Shown: piece by piece, positions 18,783-28,448 of the stretch
How the letters are laid out: every line of letters begins with the position of its first letter
Numbering within the stretch: position 1 is the stretch's first letter
Source: Caulobacter sp. S45
GTDB taxonomy: Bacteria > Pseudomonadota > Alphaproteobacteria > Caulobacterales > Caulobacteraceae
Reading direction: 5' to 3'
Assembly (NCBI RefSeq): GCF_009765965.1
Contig: NZ_LMUL01000014.1
Coordinates: 2,361,037 to 2,425,036 of the forward strand
Length of the DNA stretch: 64,000 bases
Notes under the pieces: generated by a model
Database searches by the model: none
Told to the model about the DNA's origin: nothing
The model's input: the letters and a program-made list of their open reading frames with translations, nothing else
Program-made: the position numbers and the translations under genes

Positions 18783-21413
18783 CTAGCCCTTGGCCACTTT
18801 TGCGGCGGCCTTGGCCTTTGGCGCAGCTTTCGGCTTTGCGGCGGGCTTGGCCTTCGCACTTGCGGGCTTTGCTTTCGCAGCCGCCGGCGCCTTGGCGCGG
18901 GCGGTCTTGCCCTTGGCCGGTGCCTTGCCGGCGCGGTCGGCCAGCAGCTTGACCGCCTCTTCCAGGGTGACCGCCGCCGGATCGGCGCCCTTTGGCACGT
19001 TGGCGTTGAGCTTGCCCATGTTGACATAGGGGCCGTAGCGCCCGCTCAGCACGCGGATCTGTTCGCCCGAGGTCGGGTGGGCGCCGAGCTCCTTCAGCGC
19101 GGCGGGCGCCGCGCGTCCGCCCCGGCCGCCGCCAGCGCGCTTCTCGGCCAGCAGAGCGACGGCGCGATTCTCGCCGACCTCGAACACTTCGTCGATACCG
19201 TCCAGGCTGGCGTAGGTCCCCTTGTGCTGGACATAGGGTCCGTAGCGCCCGAGCCCGGCCAGGATCGGCTCGCCGTCCTCGGGATGCATCGCCACCTCGC
19301 GCGGCAGGCTGAGCAGGCGCAGGGCCTTTTCCAGGTCGATCGATTCCGGCGACCAGCCCTTGGGCAGGCTGGAGCGCTTGGGCTTGGCCTTCTTGTCCTC
19401 GGGATCGACGGTCAGCTCAACATAGGGGCCGAAGCGGCCGATCTTCAGCCAGACCGGCTGGCCGCTGACCGGATCGGTTCCCAGCTCGCGGTCGCCGCCC
19501 TGGGCGTCGTCGCCCTCCGTCGCGCCGAGCTGGCGGGTGTAGCGGCACTCCGGGTAGTTGGAGCAGCCGATGAAGGCGCCGAACTTGCTGGCCTTCAGGC
19601 TCAGCTTGCCGGTGTGGCAGGTCGGGCAGACGCGCGGGTCGCCGCCGTCGTCGCGCTCGGGGAAGATGGCCGGGCCGAGCGCCTCGTTGAGCGCGTCCAG
19701 CACCTGGGACACCCGCAGGTCCCCGACCGAGGCGATGGCGGCGCGGAAGTCCTCCCAGAACTCGCGCAGCAGGACCTTGTATTCCAGTTCGCCGGCGGAG
19801 ACCTTGTCGAGCTTCTCCTCCAGGTCGGCGGTGAAGTCGAATTCCACGTAGCGCAGGAAGAACTGCTTGAGGAAGGCGCTGAGCAGGCGGCCCTTGTCCT
19901 CGGGATGGAAGCGGTTCTTGTCCATCCGCACGTATTCGCGGTCGCGCAGCACGCCCAGGATCGAGGCGTAGGTCGACGGACGCCCGATCCCCAGCTCTTC
20001 CAGCTTCTTGACCAGCGAGGCTTCCGAATAGCGCGGCGGCGGTTCGGTGAAGTGCTGGTCGGCGCGGGCCTCGATCACCTTGGCGGCAGCGCCTTGCGCG
20101 ATGGCGGGCAGGCGGCGGCTGTCCTCGTCGTCGGCGTCGTCACGGCCCTCCTCGTAGACGGCCAGATAGCCGTCGAACTGGATCACCTGGCCCACGGCGC
20201 GCAAGCCGGTCTTGCCGTCGGCCGTATCGAGATCGACGGTGGTGCGCTCGATGCGGGCGGACTCCATCTGGCTGGCGATCATCCGCTTCCAGATCAGCTC
20301 GTACAGCCGGGCCTGGTCGCCCTCGAGCCGGAGCTGGGAGGGCAGGCGGGCCAGCGAGGTCGGGCGGATCGCCTCGTGCGCCTCCTGGGCGTTCTTGGCC
20401 TTGGTCTTGTAGAGGCGCGGCTGCTCGGGGACGTAGGCGTCGCCGAAGCGGCCGGCGATGACCTGGCGGGCCTCCGCGATCGCCTCGGGCGCGGCCTGAA
20501 CGCCGTCGGTCCGCATATAGGTAATGAGACCGCCGTTCTCGTCCACGCCCTCGTACAGCTTCTGCGCCGTCTGCATGGTGCGCTGGGCCGAGAAGCCGAG
20601 CTTGCGCGCCGCCTCCTGCTGCAGGGTGGAGGTGGTGAAGGGCGGGGCGGGCGAGCGGCGGGCGGGCTTCTTCTCCACCGCTGTGACGGTGAAGGCGCCG
20701 GCGGCCACCGCCGCGCGGGCGGCGTTGGCCACATCGGTATTGGGCAGGTCGAACTTCTTCAGCGACTTGCCATCGAGCTTGACCAGGCGGGCCAGGAAGG
20801 GATCGGAGCCGGCGGAGACGTCGGCCTCCACGCTCCAGTATTCCTGGGTCTTGAAGGCTTCTATCTCTTGCTCGCGGTCCACCACCAGGCGCAGGGCCAC
20901 CGACTGCACCCGTCCGGCCGAGCGGGCGCCGGGCAGCTTGCGCCACAGCACCGGCGACAGGGTGAAGCCCACCAGGTAGTCCAGGGCGCGGCGGCCCAGG
21001 TAGGCGTTGACCAGCTCCATGTCGATCTGGCGCGGGTTCTTCATCGCCTCGGTGACGGCGGACTTGGTGATGGCGTTGAACACCACCCGCTGCACCTCGG
21101 CCGTCTTGATGGCCTTCTTCTTCTGCAGCACCTCGAGCACGTGCCACGAGATGGCCTCGCCCTCGCGGTCGGGGTCGGTGGCCAGGATCAGGCGGTCGGC
21201 GCCCTTCATGGCGTCGGCGATGTCGTTGAGCCGCTTCGCCGCCTTGGGGTCGACATCCCAGCTCATGGCGAAGTCCTCGTCCGGCCGCACCGATCCGTCC
21301 TTGGACGGCAGGTCGCGGACGTGTCCGTAGGAGGCCAGGACCACGTAGTCGGAGCCCAGGTACTTGTTGATGGTCTTGGCCTTGGCCGGGCTCTCGACGA
21401 CGACGACGTTCAT
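18783..21413 (-). CDS. topA: DNA topoisomerase I (type IA)
   Basis: Relaxes negatively supercoiled DNA through a 5'-phosphotyrosine intermediate. The 876 residues comprise a TOPRIM domain (about 1-115; Glu7 and the acidic triad Asp80, Asp82, Glu84 in A-T-D-P-D-R-E-G-E), the catalytic core with Tyr299 in I-T-Y-M-R-T-D-G, one clear C4 zinc-binding module (C-P-T-C...C-x5-C), several G-R-F/Y-G-P-Y-V repeats and a long Lys/Ala/Pro-rich tail typical of alphaproteobacterial TopA. ATG at 21413 is directly followed by the universal N-V-V-V-V-E-S-P-A-K-A; an upstream start at 21500 is unlikely. Confidence 0.97.
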   Translation of the reverse strand: MNVVVVESPAKAKTINKYLGSDYVVLASYGHVRDLPSKDGSVRPDEDFAMSWDVDPKAAKRLNDIADAMKGADRLILATDPDREGEAISWHVLEVLQKKKAIKTAEVQRVVFNAITKSAVTEAMKNPRQIDMELVNAYLGRRALDYLVGFTLSPVLWRKLPGARSAGRVQSVALRLVVDREQEIEAFKTQEYWSVEADVSAGSDPFLARLVKLDGKSLKKFDLPNTDVANAARAAVAAGAFTVTAVEKKPARRSPAPPFTTSTLQQEAARKLGFSAQRTMQTAQKLYEGVDENGGLITYMRTDGVQAAPEAIAEARQVIAGRFGDAYVPEQPRLYKTKAKNAQEAHEAIRPTSLARLPSQLRLEGDQARLYELIWKRMIASQMESARIERTTVDLDTADGKTGLRAVGQVIQFDGYLAVYEEGRDDADDEDSRRLPAIAQGAAAKVIEARADQHFTEPPPRYSEASLVKKLEELGIGRPSTYASILGVLRDREYVRMDKNRFHPEDKGRLLSAFLKQFFLRYVEFDFTADLEEKLDKVSAGELEYKVLLREFWEDFRAAIASVGDLRVSQVLDALNEALGPAIFPERDDGGDPRVCPTCHTGKLSLKASKFGAFIGCSNYPECRYTRQLGATEGDDAQGGDRELGTDPVSGQPVWLKIGRFGPYVELTVDPEDKKAKPKRSSLPKGWSPESIDLEKALRLLSLPREVAMHPEDGEPILAGLGRYGPYVQHKGTYASLDGIDEVFEVGENRAVALLAEKRAGGGRGGRAAPAALKELGAHPTSGEQIRVLSGRYGPYVNMGKLNANVPKGADPAAVTLEEAVKLLADRAGKAPAKGKTARAKAPAAAKAKPASAKAKPAAKPKAAPKAKAAAKVAKG

Positions 21414-21716
21414 ATAGCGGCTGACTTCCTGATGCGGCGCGGAAGGTGGTGGCGACAGGTAGCCTCTGTCAACTTCGTGATGAGAATGCACGTGAAACAT
21501 ATTTTCGGCCGAGCCTGGTCTTTGCGGCGATCCGCAACCACCCGCAGGCGCGCCGAGCAGGCGAGGGCGGTAAGCCCAGCATTGATCCGACCGGCCTCTT
21601 TCAGGAGAGGAAAACCCTGTCCGCCAATCATTAAATCGAGGTCATGACGGGAAATTAAGCTGTATCGACCGCGCTTAGAACCTACCCCTTTTGGCGAAAT
21701 AGCTGGAGAGCGGGCG
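21414..21716. other. Divergent intergenic region between topA and the DUF2807 gene
   Basis: A 303-bp region presumably carrying promoters for both flanking genes. A perfect TTGACA sits on the minus strand at 21472-21467 but has no acceptable -10 at the right distance. No ORF, structured RNA or repeat was recognised. Confidence 0.5.
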
Positions 21717-22685
21717 ATGAGCATCCGGAATTTGTTTTGCGGCGTGGCGGTGATGGCTGCTTCTGCGAGCGCGACTGCCGCCTGTCATGCCGATGAGCCG
21801 CCGCAGGTGCGTATAGAGCACGCCGCCGCCCGGCTCGTGGTGATCGCGGAGCCCCGTAACAATGTCTCTGTCACTGTTCATCACGGCGATAACCGCCTGC
21901 CCGAACTCAACGTGCGCCAGGAAGGCGGTCGCGTGGTCGTGGACGGCGGCCTGGACGCCGGCATGTTCGGGGTGTCGAACGACCGGACCCGCTGTGTCGG
22001 CGCCTATGTCGTCACCCACATCGGGCCGATGACCCACATCCGGGACAACCGTGCGGTGTTCGTGCGTGGGGTCGGTCGGGTGGATTATGACGACCTGCCC
22101 GTGATCACCGCCCACGTCCCGCTCAGCGCGCGCGTCGCCGCCAGCTCGGCGGTGTTCGGCGAGGTCGGCCGCACCGACAGTCTCGACCTGTCCGCCGTCG
22201 GCTGCGGGAACTGGACGGTCGCGGACGTCCGCGGCCAGCTCTCGGTGAACAATGTGGGGTCGGGCGATATCCACGCCGAGGCGGCGGGATCGCTGCGTGG
22301 GAAGCTCGCGGGCTCCGGCGACCTACAGACGGGGGCGGTCGGCGGCGACGCCGACGTGTCGATCGCCGGCTCGGGCGATGTGACCACCGGCGCCGTCAAC
22401 GGAGCGCTGCGCGCCAAGGTGGCGGGTTCGGGCGACGTGGCGGTGGCTAGCATCGCCGGGCCGGTGGACGCTGGCATCGCCGCATCGGGCGGCATCCGTA
22501 TCCACGGCGGCCACGCCCCGAATGTGAAGGCCAGGGTCGCCGGCTCCGGCGACTTCAGCTTCGACGGCGAGGCCGGTTCGCTTTCGGCCGCGGTCGTCGG
22601 TTCAGGCGATATCTATGTCGCCCACGTGTCCGGCCCGGTGAGCAAGAGCGTCATGGGCTCGGGCGACGTGCGCACGGGCCGCTGA
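21717..22685 (+). CDS. Exported DUF2807 (GIN-domain-like) repeat protein
   Basis: Predicted periplasmic or surface protein of unknown function. It starts with a signal peptide (M-S-I-R-N-L-F-C-G-V-A-V..., cleavage probably near A-T-A-A). The C-terminal half is built of about eight units of roughly 18-25 residues, each marked by A/V-G-S-G-D followed by a hydrophobic residue; seven keep GSGD and one is degenerate (A-S-G-G). This pattern is the hallmark of DUF2807 beta-solenoids, sometimes described as putative autotransporter adhesin heads. The 322-residue gene is preceded by GGAGAG. It lies 35 bp upstream of a serine hydrolase gene, possibly in one operon. Confidence 0.87.
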   Translation: MSIRNLFCGVAVMAASASATAACHADEPPQVRIEHAAARLVVIAEPRNNVSVTVHHGDNRLPELNVRQEGGRVVVDGGLDAGMFGVSNDRTRCVGAYVVTHIGPMTHIRDNRAVFVRGVGRVDYDDLPVITAHVPLSARVAASSAVFGEVGRTDSLDLSAVGCGNWTVADVRGQLSVNNVGSGDIHAEAAGSLRGKLAGSGDLQTGAVGGDADVSIAGSGDVTTGAVNGALRAKVAGSGDVAVASIAGPVDAGIAASGGIRIHGGHAPNVKARVAGSGDFSFDGEAGSLSAAVVGSGDIYVAHVSGPVSKSVMGSGDVRTGR

Positions 22686-22720
22686 GCGCTCCGTCGTCTC
22701 GGCGAGGTCAGGGGCGAGGG

Positions 22721-23809
22721 ATGCTGAAGTGGATCGCGGCGATGGGGCTTGCGGCCCTGGCCTTGGGCGCCTTGCCGGCCCTCGCCCAAAGCCCGTCCGG
22801 GGCGGCGAAGGTGATCTTGGATCGTGACATGCCCGGCCTGCTCGTCCGGGCCGCCGTCCCCAGCGTCTCGATCGCCCAGATCAAGGGCGGGCGGGTCGTG
22901 CTGACCGCCGCCTACGGCATGCAGGGCGCGGGGACGCTCGCCACCCCCGATACGCTCTACAATATAGCCTCGCTGACCAAGCCGCTCACCGCCGAGGTGA
23001 TCCTGCGCCTGGCGTCCAAAGGCGGCCTGTCGCTGGATGAGCCGATGCATCCGGTCTGGACGGACCCCGACATCGCGGGCGACGAGCGGCGCAAGCTTCT
23101 GACGTTAAGGCGCGTGCTCAGCCACCAGAGCGGCTTTCCCAATTGGCGGGACCGCAAGACGGGCTTGGCGTTCCTGCGCACGCCGGGGGAGGGGTGGGGC
23201 TATTCCGGGGAGGGTTATGTCTACGCCGCCCGCTTCATCGAGAAGAAGACGGGCGTGGCCTTCGAGGATCTGGCGAACACCTATCTGTTCGATCCGACCG
23301 GCATGAGGTCCACCGCCTACACGGACAAGCCCTGGTTCGCCGGCCGAATCGCGCCCCCCACCGACGCCGCGGGCCGGCCGCTGAAGCCGCTGATCGCGAG
23401 CCGTTACATAGCGGCGGACCTCGTCTACGCCACGGCCGGCGACTACGCAGCCTTCATGACGGGGGTGCTGAAGAACCAGGGTTTGAGCGCCGTCATCGCC
23501 AAGGAACGCGGGCGCATCCAGGTCAGCACCAAGGCCTCGGCCTGCGAAGGCGCCAGGATGGCGAGCTGTCCCCGCGACGAGGGGTTCGGCCTCGGTTGGC
23601 TGGTGCTCGATTTCGATGAGGCGAAACTGCTGATGCACACCGGCAGCGACGCCGGGATCTCCACCTTCGCCTACCTGGATCTGGCCTCGGGCGACGGGGC
23701 GGTGATTCTCACCAACAGCGAGAACGGCGCAAAGATCGTCCCGCCCATCCTCGACCGGCTGGGGGCGAGGGCGGTTTTCCAGCGCTATCTCAAGGCCCAG
23801 GCCCAGTGA
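22721..23809 (+). CDS. Beta-lactamase-related serine hydrolase, exported
   Basis: Probable periplasmic serine hydrolase of the class C beta-lactamase / D-Ala-D-Ala carboxypeptidase-like family. After a signal peptide (cleavage near A-L-A-Q) the catalytic S-x-x-K is Ser84-L-T-Lys87. A Tyr-containing second motif appears as Y-S-G-E-G-Y, and the third as H-T-G-S-D in place of K-T-G. Many relatives are esterases or peptidases rather than beta-lactamases, so resistance should not be assumed. The 362-residue protein follows the DUF2807 gene at short distance. The next gene, rpsJ, has its own promoter. Confidence 0.9.
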   Translation: MLKWIAAMGLAALALGALPALAQSPSGAAKVILDRDMPGLLVRAAVPSVSIAQIKGGRVVLTAAYGMQGAGTLATPDTLYNIASLTKPLTAEVILRLASKGGLSLDEPMHPVWTDPDIAGDERRKLLTLRRVLSHQSGFPNWRDRKTGLAFLRTPGEGWGYSGEGYVYAARFIEKKTGVAFEDLANTYLFDPTGMRSTAYTDKPWFAGRIAPPTDAAGRPLKPLIASRYIAADLVYATAGDYAAFMTGVLKNQGLSAVIAKERGRIQVSTKASACEGARMASCPRDEGFGLGWLVLDFDEAKLLMHTGSDAGISTFAYLDLASGDGAVILTNSENGAKIVPPILDRLGARAVFQRYLKAQAQ

Positions 23810-23841
23810 GTCCGCTGTGCAACGCCGGGCCCAAACTTCGC

Positions 23842-23870
23842 TTGACGTTTCGGGGCGAGATAGGCATAAA
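23842..23870 (+). promoter_or_regulatory. Candidate promoter of the S10 ribosomal operon
   Basis: TTGACG (23842-23847) and CATAAA (23865-23870) are separated by exactly 17 bp and lie 33 bp after the serine hydrolase stop. Transcription from here would give rpsJ a leader of about 265 nt containing the hairpin at 23972-24002. The whole 334-bp gap 23810-24143 contains no other gene that I can support. Confidence 0.55.
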
Positions 23871-23971
23871 CCGCCCTCTGCTGAATTGGCCGTAGGCAAT
23901 CGCCTAGACGCAGTTCGCGGAACGAATAAGACATAGCGCGCCTGTCGGGTCTCCCGCGGTGCGACTTGATC

Positions 23972-24010
23972 AGGGCCTTCGCAGCATGCTGTGTCGGGCC
24001 CTTTCGTTTT
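23972..24010 (+). terminator. Terminator-like hairpin in the rpsJ leader
   Basis: AGGGCC (23972-23977) pairs with GGCCCT (23997-24002) around an inner GCAGC-AT-GCTGT hairpin, followed by TTCGTTTT. It lies downstream of the candidate promoter at 23842 and about 140 bp before rpsJ. It therefore looks like an attenuator rather than a simple terminator of the upstream gene, though a role as terminator for the serine hydrolase transcript cannot be excluded. Confidence 0.5.
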
Positions 24011-24143
24011 GCGGCTCAACGTCAACGTCCGATCAGGTGGATTGGTTTGGTGGCGTTCGAGACGTAAGTACGGCCTACTCCTTCGGGATCGGGCCATGGT
24101 CTTTGAACTGTACGAGCGGAACGGGCGCGAGGACGGCATCGAT

Positions 24144-24452
24144 ATGGATCGTCAGAATATTCGTATTCGCCTTAAGGCGTTTGATCACCGGGTGTTGGAT
24201 CACTCCACCCGTGAGATCGTGCAGACCGCCAAGCGTACAGGCGCGACCGTGCGCGGGCCCATCCCGCTCCCGACCAAGATTGAAAAGTTCACGGTGCTGC
24301 GCTCGCCGCACATCGACAAGAAATCCCGCGAACAGTTCGAGATCCGCACCCACAAGCGCGTGCTCGACATCGTTGACCCGACCCCGCAGACCGTGGACGC
24401 GCTGATGAAGCTCGACCTGTCCGCCGGCGTCGACGTCGAAATCAAGCTGTAA
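24144..24452 (+). CDS. rpsJ: 30S ribosomal protein S10 / NusE
   Basis: Small-subunit head protein that also joins transcription antitermination complexes with NusB. The 102 residues begin [16 protein letters not shown], the standard alphaproteobacterial start. An in-frame ATG at 24096 would add 16 residues not found in the family. It is the first gene of the cluster here; the str genes (rpsL, rpsG, fusA, tuf) that often precede it are absent. Confidence 0.98.
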   Translation: MDRQNIRIRLKAFDHRVLDHSTREIVQTAKRTGATVRGPIPLPTKIEKFTVLRSPHIDKKSREQFEIRTHKRVLDIVDPTPQTVDALMKLDLSAGVDVEIKL

Positions 24453-24464
24453 GGAGCCGGAGCA

Positions 24465-25208
24465 ATGCGTACCGGCGTACTCGCCAAGAAACTCGGCATG
24501 ACCCGCTTCTTCGATGAAGCCGGTCAGCACGTGCCGGTGACGGTGCTCTCCCTCGAGGGCTGCCAGGTCACCGCTCAGCGCACCCTCGATCGGGACGGCT
24601 ACGTGGCCCTCCAGCTCGGCGCGGGCCCCAAGAAGGCCAAGAACACCAGCCAGGCCATGCGCGGCCACTTCGCCAAGGCGCTGGTCGAGCCCAAGCATCA
24701 CGTCACCGAGTTTCGCGTGACCGAGGACAACCTGATCGACGTGGGCGCGGAACTGACCGCCGACCACTTCGTCCCCGGCCAAAAGGTGGACGTGCAGGGC
24801 GTGACCATCGGCAAGGGTTTCGCCGGCGGCATGAAGCGCTGGAACTTCTCCGGTCTGCGGGCGACCCACGGCGTGTCCGTGTCGCACCGTTCGCTGGGTT
24901 CGACCGGCCAACGCCAGGACCCGGGCAAGACCTTCAAGGGCAAGAAGATGGGCGGCCAACTCGGTGTCGAGACCGTCACCACCCAGAACCTCACCGTCTG
25001 GCGCATCGACGCCGAGCGCGGTCTGATCCTGATCAAGGGCGCGATCCCCGGTTCCGAGGGCTCGTTCGTCAAGGTCAGCGACGCGATCAAGAAGCCGCTG
25101 CACGCCGACGCCCCCAAGCCCGGCGCCTTCCGTCTGGCCGGCGGCGAACCCGCTCCGGCGGTCGCCGAAGCCGCTCCTGAGGCGCCCTCCAACGAGGGTG
25201 CGGAATAA
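24465..25208 (+). CDS. rplC: 50S ribosomal protein L3
   Basis: Early assembly protein near the peptidyl transferase centre. The 247 residues show the start [14 protein letters not shown] and the central loop [18 protein letters not shown], whose Gln is methylated by PrmB in other bacteria. The last 25 or so residues form an Ala/Pro/Glu-rich tail that is longer than in E. coli. It starts 12 bp after rpsJ. Confidence 0.98.
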   Translation: MRTGVLAKKLGMTRFFDEAGQHVPVTVLSLEGCQVTAQRTLDRDGYVALQLGAGPKKAKNTSQAMRGHFAKALVEPKHHVTEFRVTEDNLIDVGAELTADHFVPGQKVDVQGVTIGKGFAGGMKRWNFSGLRATHGVSVSHRSLGSTGQRQDPGKTFKGKKMGGQLGVETVTTQNLTVWRIDAERGLILIKGAIPGSEGSFVKVSDAIKKPLHADAPKPGAFRLAGGEPAPAVAEAAPEAPSNEGAE

Positions 25209-25210
25209 TC

Positions 25211-25861
25211 ATGAAGCTCAACGTCATCACCCTCGATAGCGGCAAGGCCGGCGAGATCGAGTTGTCGGACGCCGTGTTCGGCATCGACGACATCCGCGCC
25301 GACATCCTGCAGCGGGTCGTCGTCTGGCAACTGGCCAAGCGTCGCTCCGGCAACCACAAGATCAAGACCCGCAACGAAGTCGCGCGTACGGGCAAGAAGA
25401 TGTACAAGCAGAAGGGCACCGGCGGCGCCCGTCACGGCTCGCGCAAGGCGGCTCAGTTCGTTGGCGGCGCCAAGGTGTTCGGCCCGGTGGTCCGCAGCCA
25501 TGCGCTCGACCTGCCCAAGAAGGTCCGGGCCCTGGCCCTGCGCCACGCCCTGTCGTCCAAGGTCAAGAGCGGCTCGCTGATCGTGGTCGACCAGCTGACG
25601 CTGGACGCGCCCAAGACCGCCGCGCTGAAGGCCCAGTTCGAGAAGATCGGCCTGACCAACGCCTTGGTCATCGCGGGTCCCGAAGTGGACAACAACTTCA
25701 AGCTGGCCGCCCGCAACATCATGCACATCGACGTGCTGCCGAACGCCGGCCTCAACGTCTATGACGTGCTGCGCCGCCACACCCTGGTGCTGACCCGCTC
25801 GGCGGTGGAGGCCATCGAGGCCCGCTACAGCGTCGAGACCGAACAGAAGGAAGCCGCCTGA
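25211..25861 (+). CDS. rplD: 50S ribosomal protein L4
   Basis: Lines part of the exit tunnel; in E. coli it also represses the S10 operon, which is relevant because the leader here carries a hairpin. The 216 residues contain the extended loop [16 protein letters not shown] and the family N-terminus M-K-L-N-V-I-T-L-D. The stop overlaps the rplW start by 1 bp (TGATG), indicating coupled translation. Confidence 0.98.
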   Translation: MKLNVITLDSGKAGEIELSDAVFGIDDIRADILQRVVVWQLAKRRSGNHKIKTRNEVARTGKKMYKQKGTGGARHGSRKAAQFVGGAKVFGPVVRSHALDLPKKVRALALRHALSSKVKSGSLIVVDQLTLDAPKTAALKAQFEKIGLTNALVIAGPEVDNNFKLAARNIMHIDVLPNAGLNVYDVLRRHTLVLTRSAVEAIEARYSVETEQKEAA

Positions 25862-26157
25862 TGGCCGCGACCGCACGCCATTACGACGTCATCGTCGCGC
25901 CGCACATCACCGAAAAGGCGACTGTGCTCTCGGAGCAGAACAAGGTCGTGTTCAAGGTGGCCCATGACGCCACCAAGGACGAGATCGCCGCTGCGGTCGA
26001 AGAGCTGTTCAAGGTCAATGTGCTCAAGGTCAACACCATTGTGACCAAGGGCAAGAGCAAGCGCTTCCGGGGTATCCTCGGCAAGCGTTCCGACGTGAAG
26101 AAGGCGATCGTGACGCTGGCCGAAGGCCAGTCCATCGACGTCACGACCGGTCTGTAG
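25861..26157 (+). CDS. rplW: 50S ribosomal protein L23
   Basis: Sits at the tunnel exit and docks SRP and trigger factor. The 98 residues include the near N-terminal [14 protein letters not shown] signature and the extended loop [19 protein letters not shown]. Translation overlaps rplD by one base; rplB follows after 13 bp. Confidence 0.98.
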   Translation: MAATARHYDVIVAPHITEKATVLSEQNKVVFKVAHDATKDEIAAAVEELFKVNVLKVNTIVTKGKSKRFRGILGKRSDVKKAIVTLAEGQSIDVTTGL

Positions 26158-26170
26158 GGGCGAATAGACT

Positions 26171-27007
26171 ATGGCGCTCAAACATTATAATCCGACCTCG
26201 CCGGGTCAACGCGGCCTCGTGCTGGTCGACCGGCGCGAGCTGCACAAGGGCAAGCCCGAGAAGTCGCTGATCGAAGGCCTGACGAAGTCGGGCGGTCGTG
26301 GCGGCGGCGGACGCATCGCGGTGCGTTTCCGCGGCGGCGGAGCCAAGCGGCTGTACCGTGTCGTCGACTTCAAGCGGCGCAAGTGGAACGTGCCGGCCTC
26401 CGTCGAGCGGCTGGAATACGACCCCAACCGTTCGGCCTTCATCGCCCTGGTGAAGTACGCCGATGGCGAGCTGGCCTACATCATCGCGCCGCAGCGCCTG
26501 AAGGCGGGCGACGAGATCATCGCCGGCGAGCGGGTCGATGTGAAGCCGGGCAACGCCATGCCGCTCCGTGGCATGCCGATCGGCACCATCATCCACAATG
26601 TCGAGCTGAAGCCCGAGAAGGGCGCGCAGATGGCGCGCTCGGCCGGGGCCTACGCCCAGCTGGTCGGCCGAGACGCCGGCTACGCCCAGATCCGCCTCGG
26701 TTCGGGCGAGCTGCGCATGGTGCTCGACAGCTGCATGGCCACGGTGGGCGCGGTGTCCAACCCCGACCACATGAACCAGACCCTCGGCAAGGCCGGTCGG
26801 GTTCGTCACATGGGTCGTCGTCCGCACGTTCGCGGCGTGGCCATGAACCCGGTCGATCACCCCCACGGTGGTGGTGAAGGCAAGACCTCGGGCGGTCGTC
26901 ACCCCGTGACGCCGTGGGGCAAGCCCACCAAGGGTCACAAGACCCGCAGCAACAAGACCACGGACAAGTTCATTATCCGTTCGCGCCACGTCAGGAAGGC
27001 TCGTTAA
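26171..27007 (+). CDS. rplB: 50S ribosomal protein L2
   Basis: Primary 23S rRNA-binding protein needed for subunit association and peptidyl transfer. The 278 residues match the family, with the universally conserved C-terminal segment [11 protein letters not shown], including the functionally important His, followed by [12 protein letters not shown]. It has a normal start ([14 protein letters not shown]) and lies 3 bp upstream of rpsS. Confidence 0.99.
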   Translation: MALKHYNPTSPGQRGLVLVDRRELHKGKPEKSLIEGLTKSGGRGGGGRIAVRFRGGGAKRLYRVVDFKRRKWNVPASVERLEYDPNRSAFIALVKYADGELAYIIAPQRLKAGDEIIAGERVDVKPGNAMPLRGMPIGTIIHNVELKPEKGAQMARSAGAYAQLVGRDAGYAQIRLGSGELRMVLDSCMATVGAVSNPDHMNQTLGKAGRVRHMGRRPHVRGVAMNPVDHPHGGGEGKTSGGRHPVTPWGKPTKGHKTRSNKTTDKFIIRSRHVRKAR

Positions 27008-27010
27008 CCC

Positions 27011-27289
27011 ATGACCCGCTCCATCTGGAAAGGGCCCTTCGTCGACGGCTACCTGCTGGCGAAGGCGGACAAGGCCCAGGACTCGGGCCGCAAGGACGTG
27101 ATCAAGACCTGGTCGCGCCGCTCCACCATCATGCCGCAATTCGTCGGCCTGACCTTCGGTGTCTACAACGGCATGAAGCACGTGCCGGTGATGGTCTCCG
27201 AGGACATGGTTGGCCACAAGCTCGGCGAGTTCGCGCCCACCCGCACCTTCTACGGCCACGCGGCCGACAAGAAGGCCAAGAGGAAGTAG
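27011..27289 (+). CDS. rpsS: 30S ribosomal protein S19
   Basis: Head protein of the small subunit contacting the A-site side and S13. The 92 residues begin [14 protein letters not shown] and contain the conserved W-S-R-R-S-T-I-M-P and [15 protein letters not shown]. It starts 3 bp after rplB and ends 2 bp before rplV. Confidence 0.98.
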   Translation: MTRSIWKGPFVDGYLLAKADKAQDSGRKDVIKTWSRRSTIMPQFVGLTFGVYNGMKHVPVMVSEDMVGHKLGEFAPTRTFYGHAADKKAKRK

Positions 27290-27291
27290 CG

Positions 27292-27672
27292 ATGAGCAAG
27301 CAAGCCAAGCCTCGCCGCCTGTCCGAAACCTCCGCCATGGCCAAGGTCACTGCGTTGCGCACCAGCGCGCGCAAGCTGAACCTGGTCGCGCAGTCCATCC
27401 GTGGCCTGCCCGTCCAGCGCGCCCTGAACGAGCTCGAGTTCAGCCACAAGCGTATCGCCAAGGATGTGCGCAAGGCGCTCTATTCGGCGATCTCCAACGC
27501 CGAGAACAACCACAACCTGGACATCGACGCCCTGGTCGTGGCCGAAGCCTTCGTCGGCAAGAACCTGATCATGAAGCGCTTCTCCGCCCGCGCCCGCGGT
27601 CGGGCTGCGCGTATCGAAAAGCCCTTCTCGGAACTCACCATCGTGGTCCGCGAACAAGCCGAGGCTGCGTAA
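27292..27672 (+). CDS. rplV: 50S ribosomal protein L22
   Basis: Contributes the beta hairpin that narrows the exit tunnel (a site of macrolide-resistance changes in other bacteria). The 126 residues include [24 protein letters not shown] and the tunnel loop [13 protein letters not shown] at 27292 lies two bases after the rpsS stop; rpsC begins one base after its own stop. Confidence 0.98.
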   Translation: MSKQAKPRRLSETSAMAKVTALRTSARKLNLVAQSIRGLPVQRALNELEFSHKRIAKDVRKALYSAISNAENNHNLDIDALVVAEAFVGKNLIMKRFSARARGRAARIEKPFSELTIVVREQAEAA

Positions 27673-27673
27673 T

Positions 27674-28438
27674 ATGGGTCAGAAGGTCAATCCGATCGGT
27701 CTGCGCCTCGGCGTCAACCGCACCTGGGACAGCCGCTGGTTCGCCGACGGCGAGGACTACGGTCGCCTGCTCCACCAGGACATCAAGGTCCGCAAGTGGC
27801 TGAAGGAACGCCTCAAGCAGGCCGGCGTGTCGCGCATCATCATCGAGCGCCCGCACAAGAAGTGCCGCGTCACCATCTACGCCGCCCGTCCCGGTGTCAT
27901 CATCGGCAAGAAGGGCGCGGACATCGACAAGCTCCGCAAGGACCTGTCGGGCATGACCGAGGGCGAGGTGTTCCTGAACATCGTCGAGGTGCGCAAGCCC
28001 GAGACCGACGCCCAGCTGATCGCCGAGTCCATCGCCCAGCAGCTCGAGCGCCGGATCGCCTTCCGTCGCGCCATGAAGCGTTCGATGCAATCCGCCATGC
28101 GCCTCGGGGCGAAGGGCGTTCGGATCAACGTCTCGGGCCGTCTCGGCGGTGCGGAAATCGCGCGGATGGAATGGTATCGCGAAGGTCGCGTGCCGCTTCA
28201 CACCCTACGCGCCGACATCGATTACGGCTTCACCGAAGCCACCACCACCTACGGCATCATCGGCGTGAAGGTCTGGGTCTTTAAGGGCGAAGTGCTCGAG
28301 CACGATCCCATGGCTCAGGACAAGCGCTGGGCTCTGGAAGCGACTGGCCCGGGCGGTGAAGGCGACCGTCGTGACCGTGGCGACCGTGGCGATCGGCGGG
28401 GACAACGCCGCGATCGCCAGGCCGAAACGCCGGCCTGA
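27674..28438 (+). CDS. rpsC: 30S ribosomal protein S3
   Basis: Forms the mRNA entry site with S4 and S5. The 254 residues carry the KH domain with G-x-x-G (I-I-G-K-K-G-A-D-I) and the S3 C-terminal domain. The tail after about residue 225 is a low-complexity, highly charged stretch of [13 protein letters not shown] type repeats ending in A-E-T-P-A, longer than in E. coli and likely flexible. Confidence 0.98.
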   Translation: MGQKVNPIGLRLGVNRTWDSRWFADGEDYGRLLHQDIKVRKWLKERLKQAGVSRIIIERPHKKCRVTIYAARPGVIIGKKGADIDKLRKDLSGMTEGEVFLNIVEVRKPETDAQLIAESIAQQLERRIAFRRAMKRSMQSAMRLGAKGVRINVSGRLGGAEIARMEWYREGRVPLHTLRADIDYGFTEATTTYGIIGVKVWVFKGEVLEHDPMAQDKRWALEATGPGGEGDRRDRGDRGDRRGQRRDRQAETPA

Positions 28439-28448
28439 GGATTGAATC

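Noticed and set aside
21467-21472. Perfect TTGACA on the minus strand upstream of topA as a promoter
   Set aside because: The sequence 16-18 bp downstream (CCACCT region) has no resemblance to a -10 box.
18771-21647. 958-codon open frame on the plus strand antisense to topA
   Set aside because: It is a shadow of topA in GC-rich DNA; the translation is low-complexity (Gly/Leu/Ala/Arg/Gln) with no domain, and topA on the other strand has all catalytic motifs.
22721-23809. Antibiotic-resistance beta-lactamase
   Set aside because: The fold and SxxK motif fit the wider serine hydrolase family, but the third motif is H-T-G and the second lacks Y-x-N, so resistance activity is not supported.
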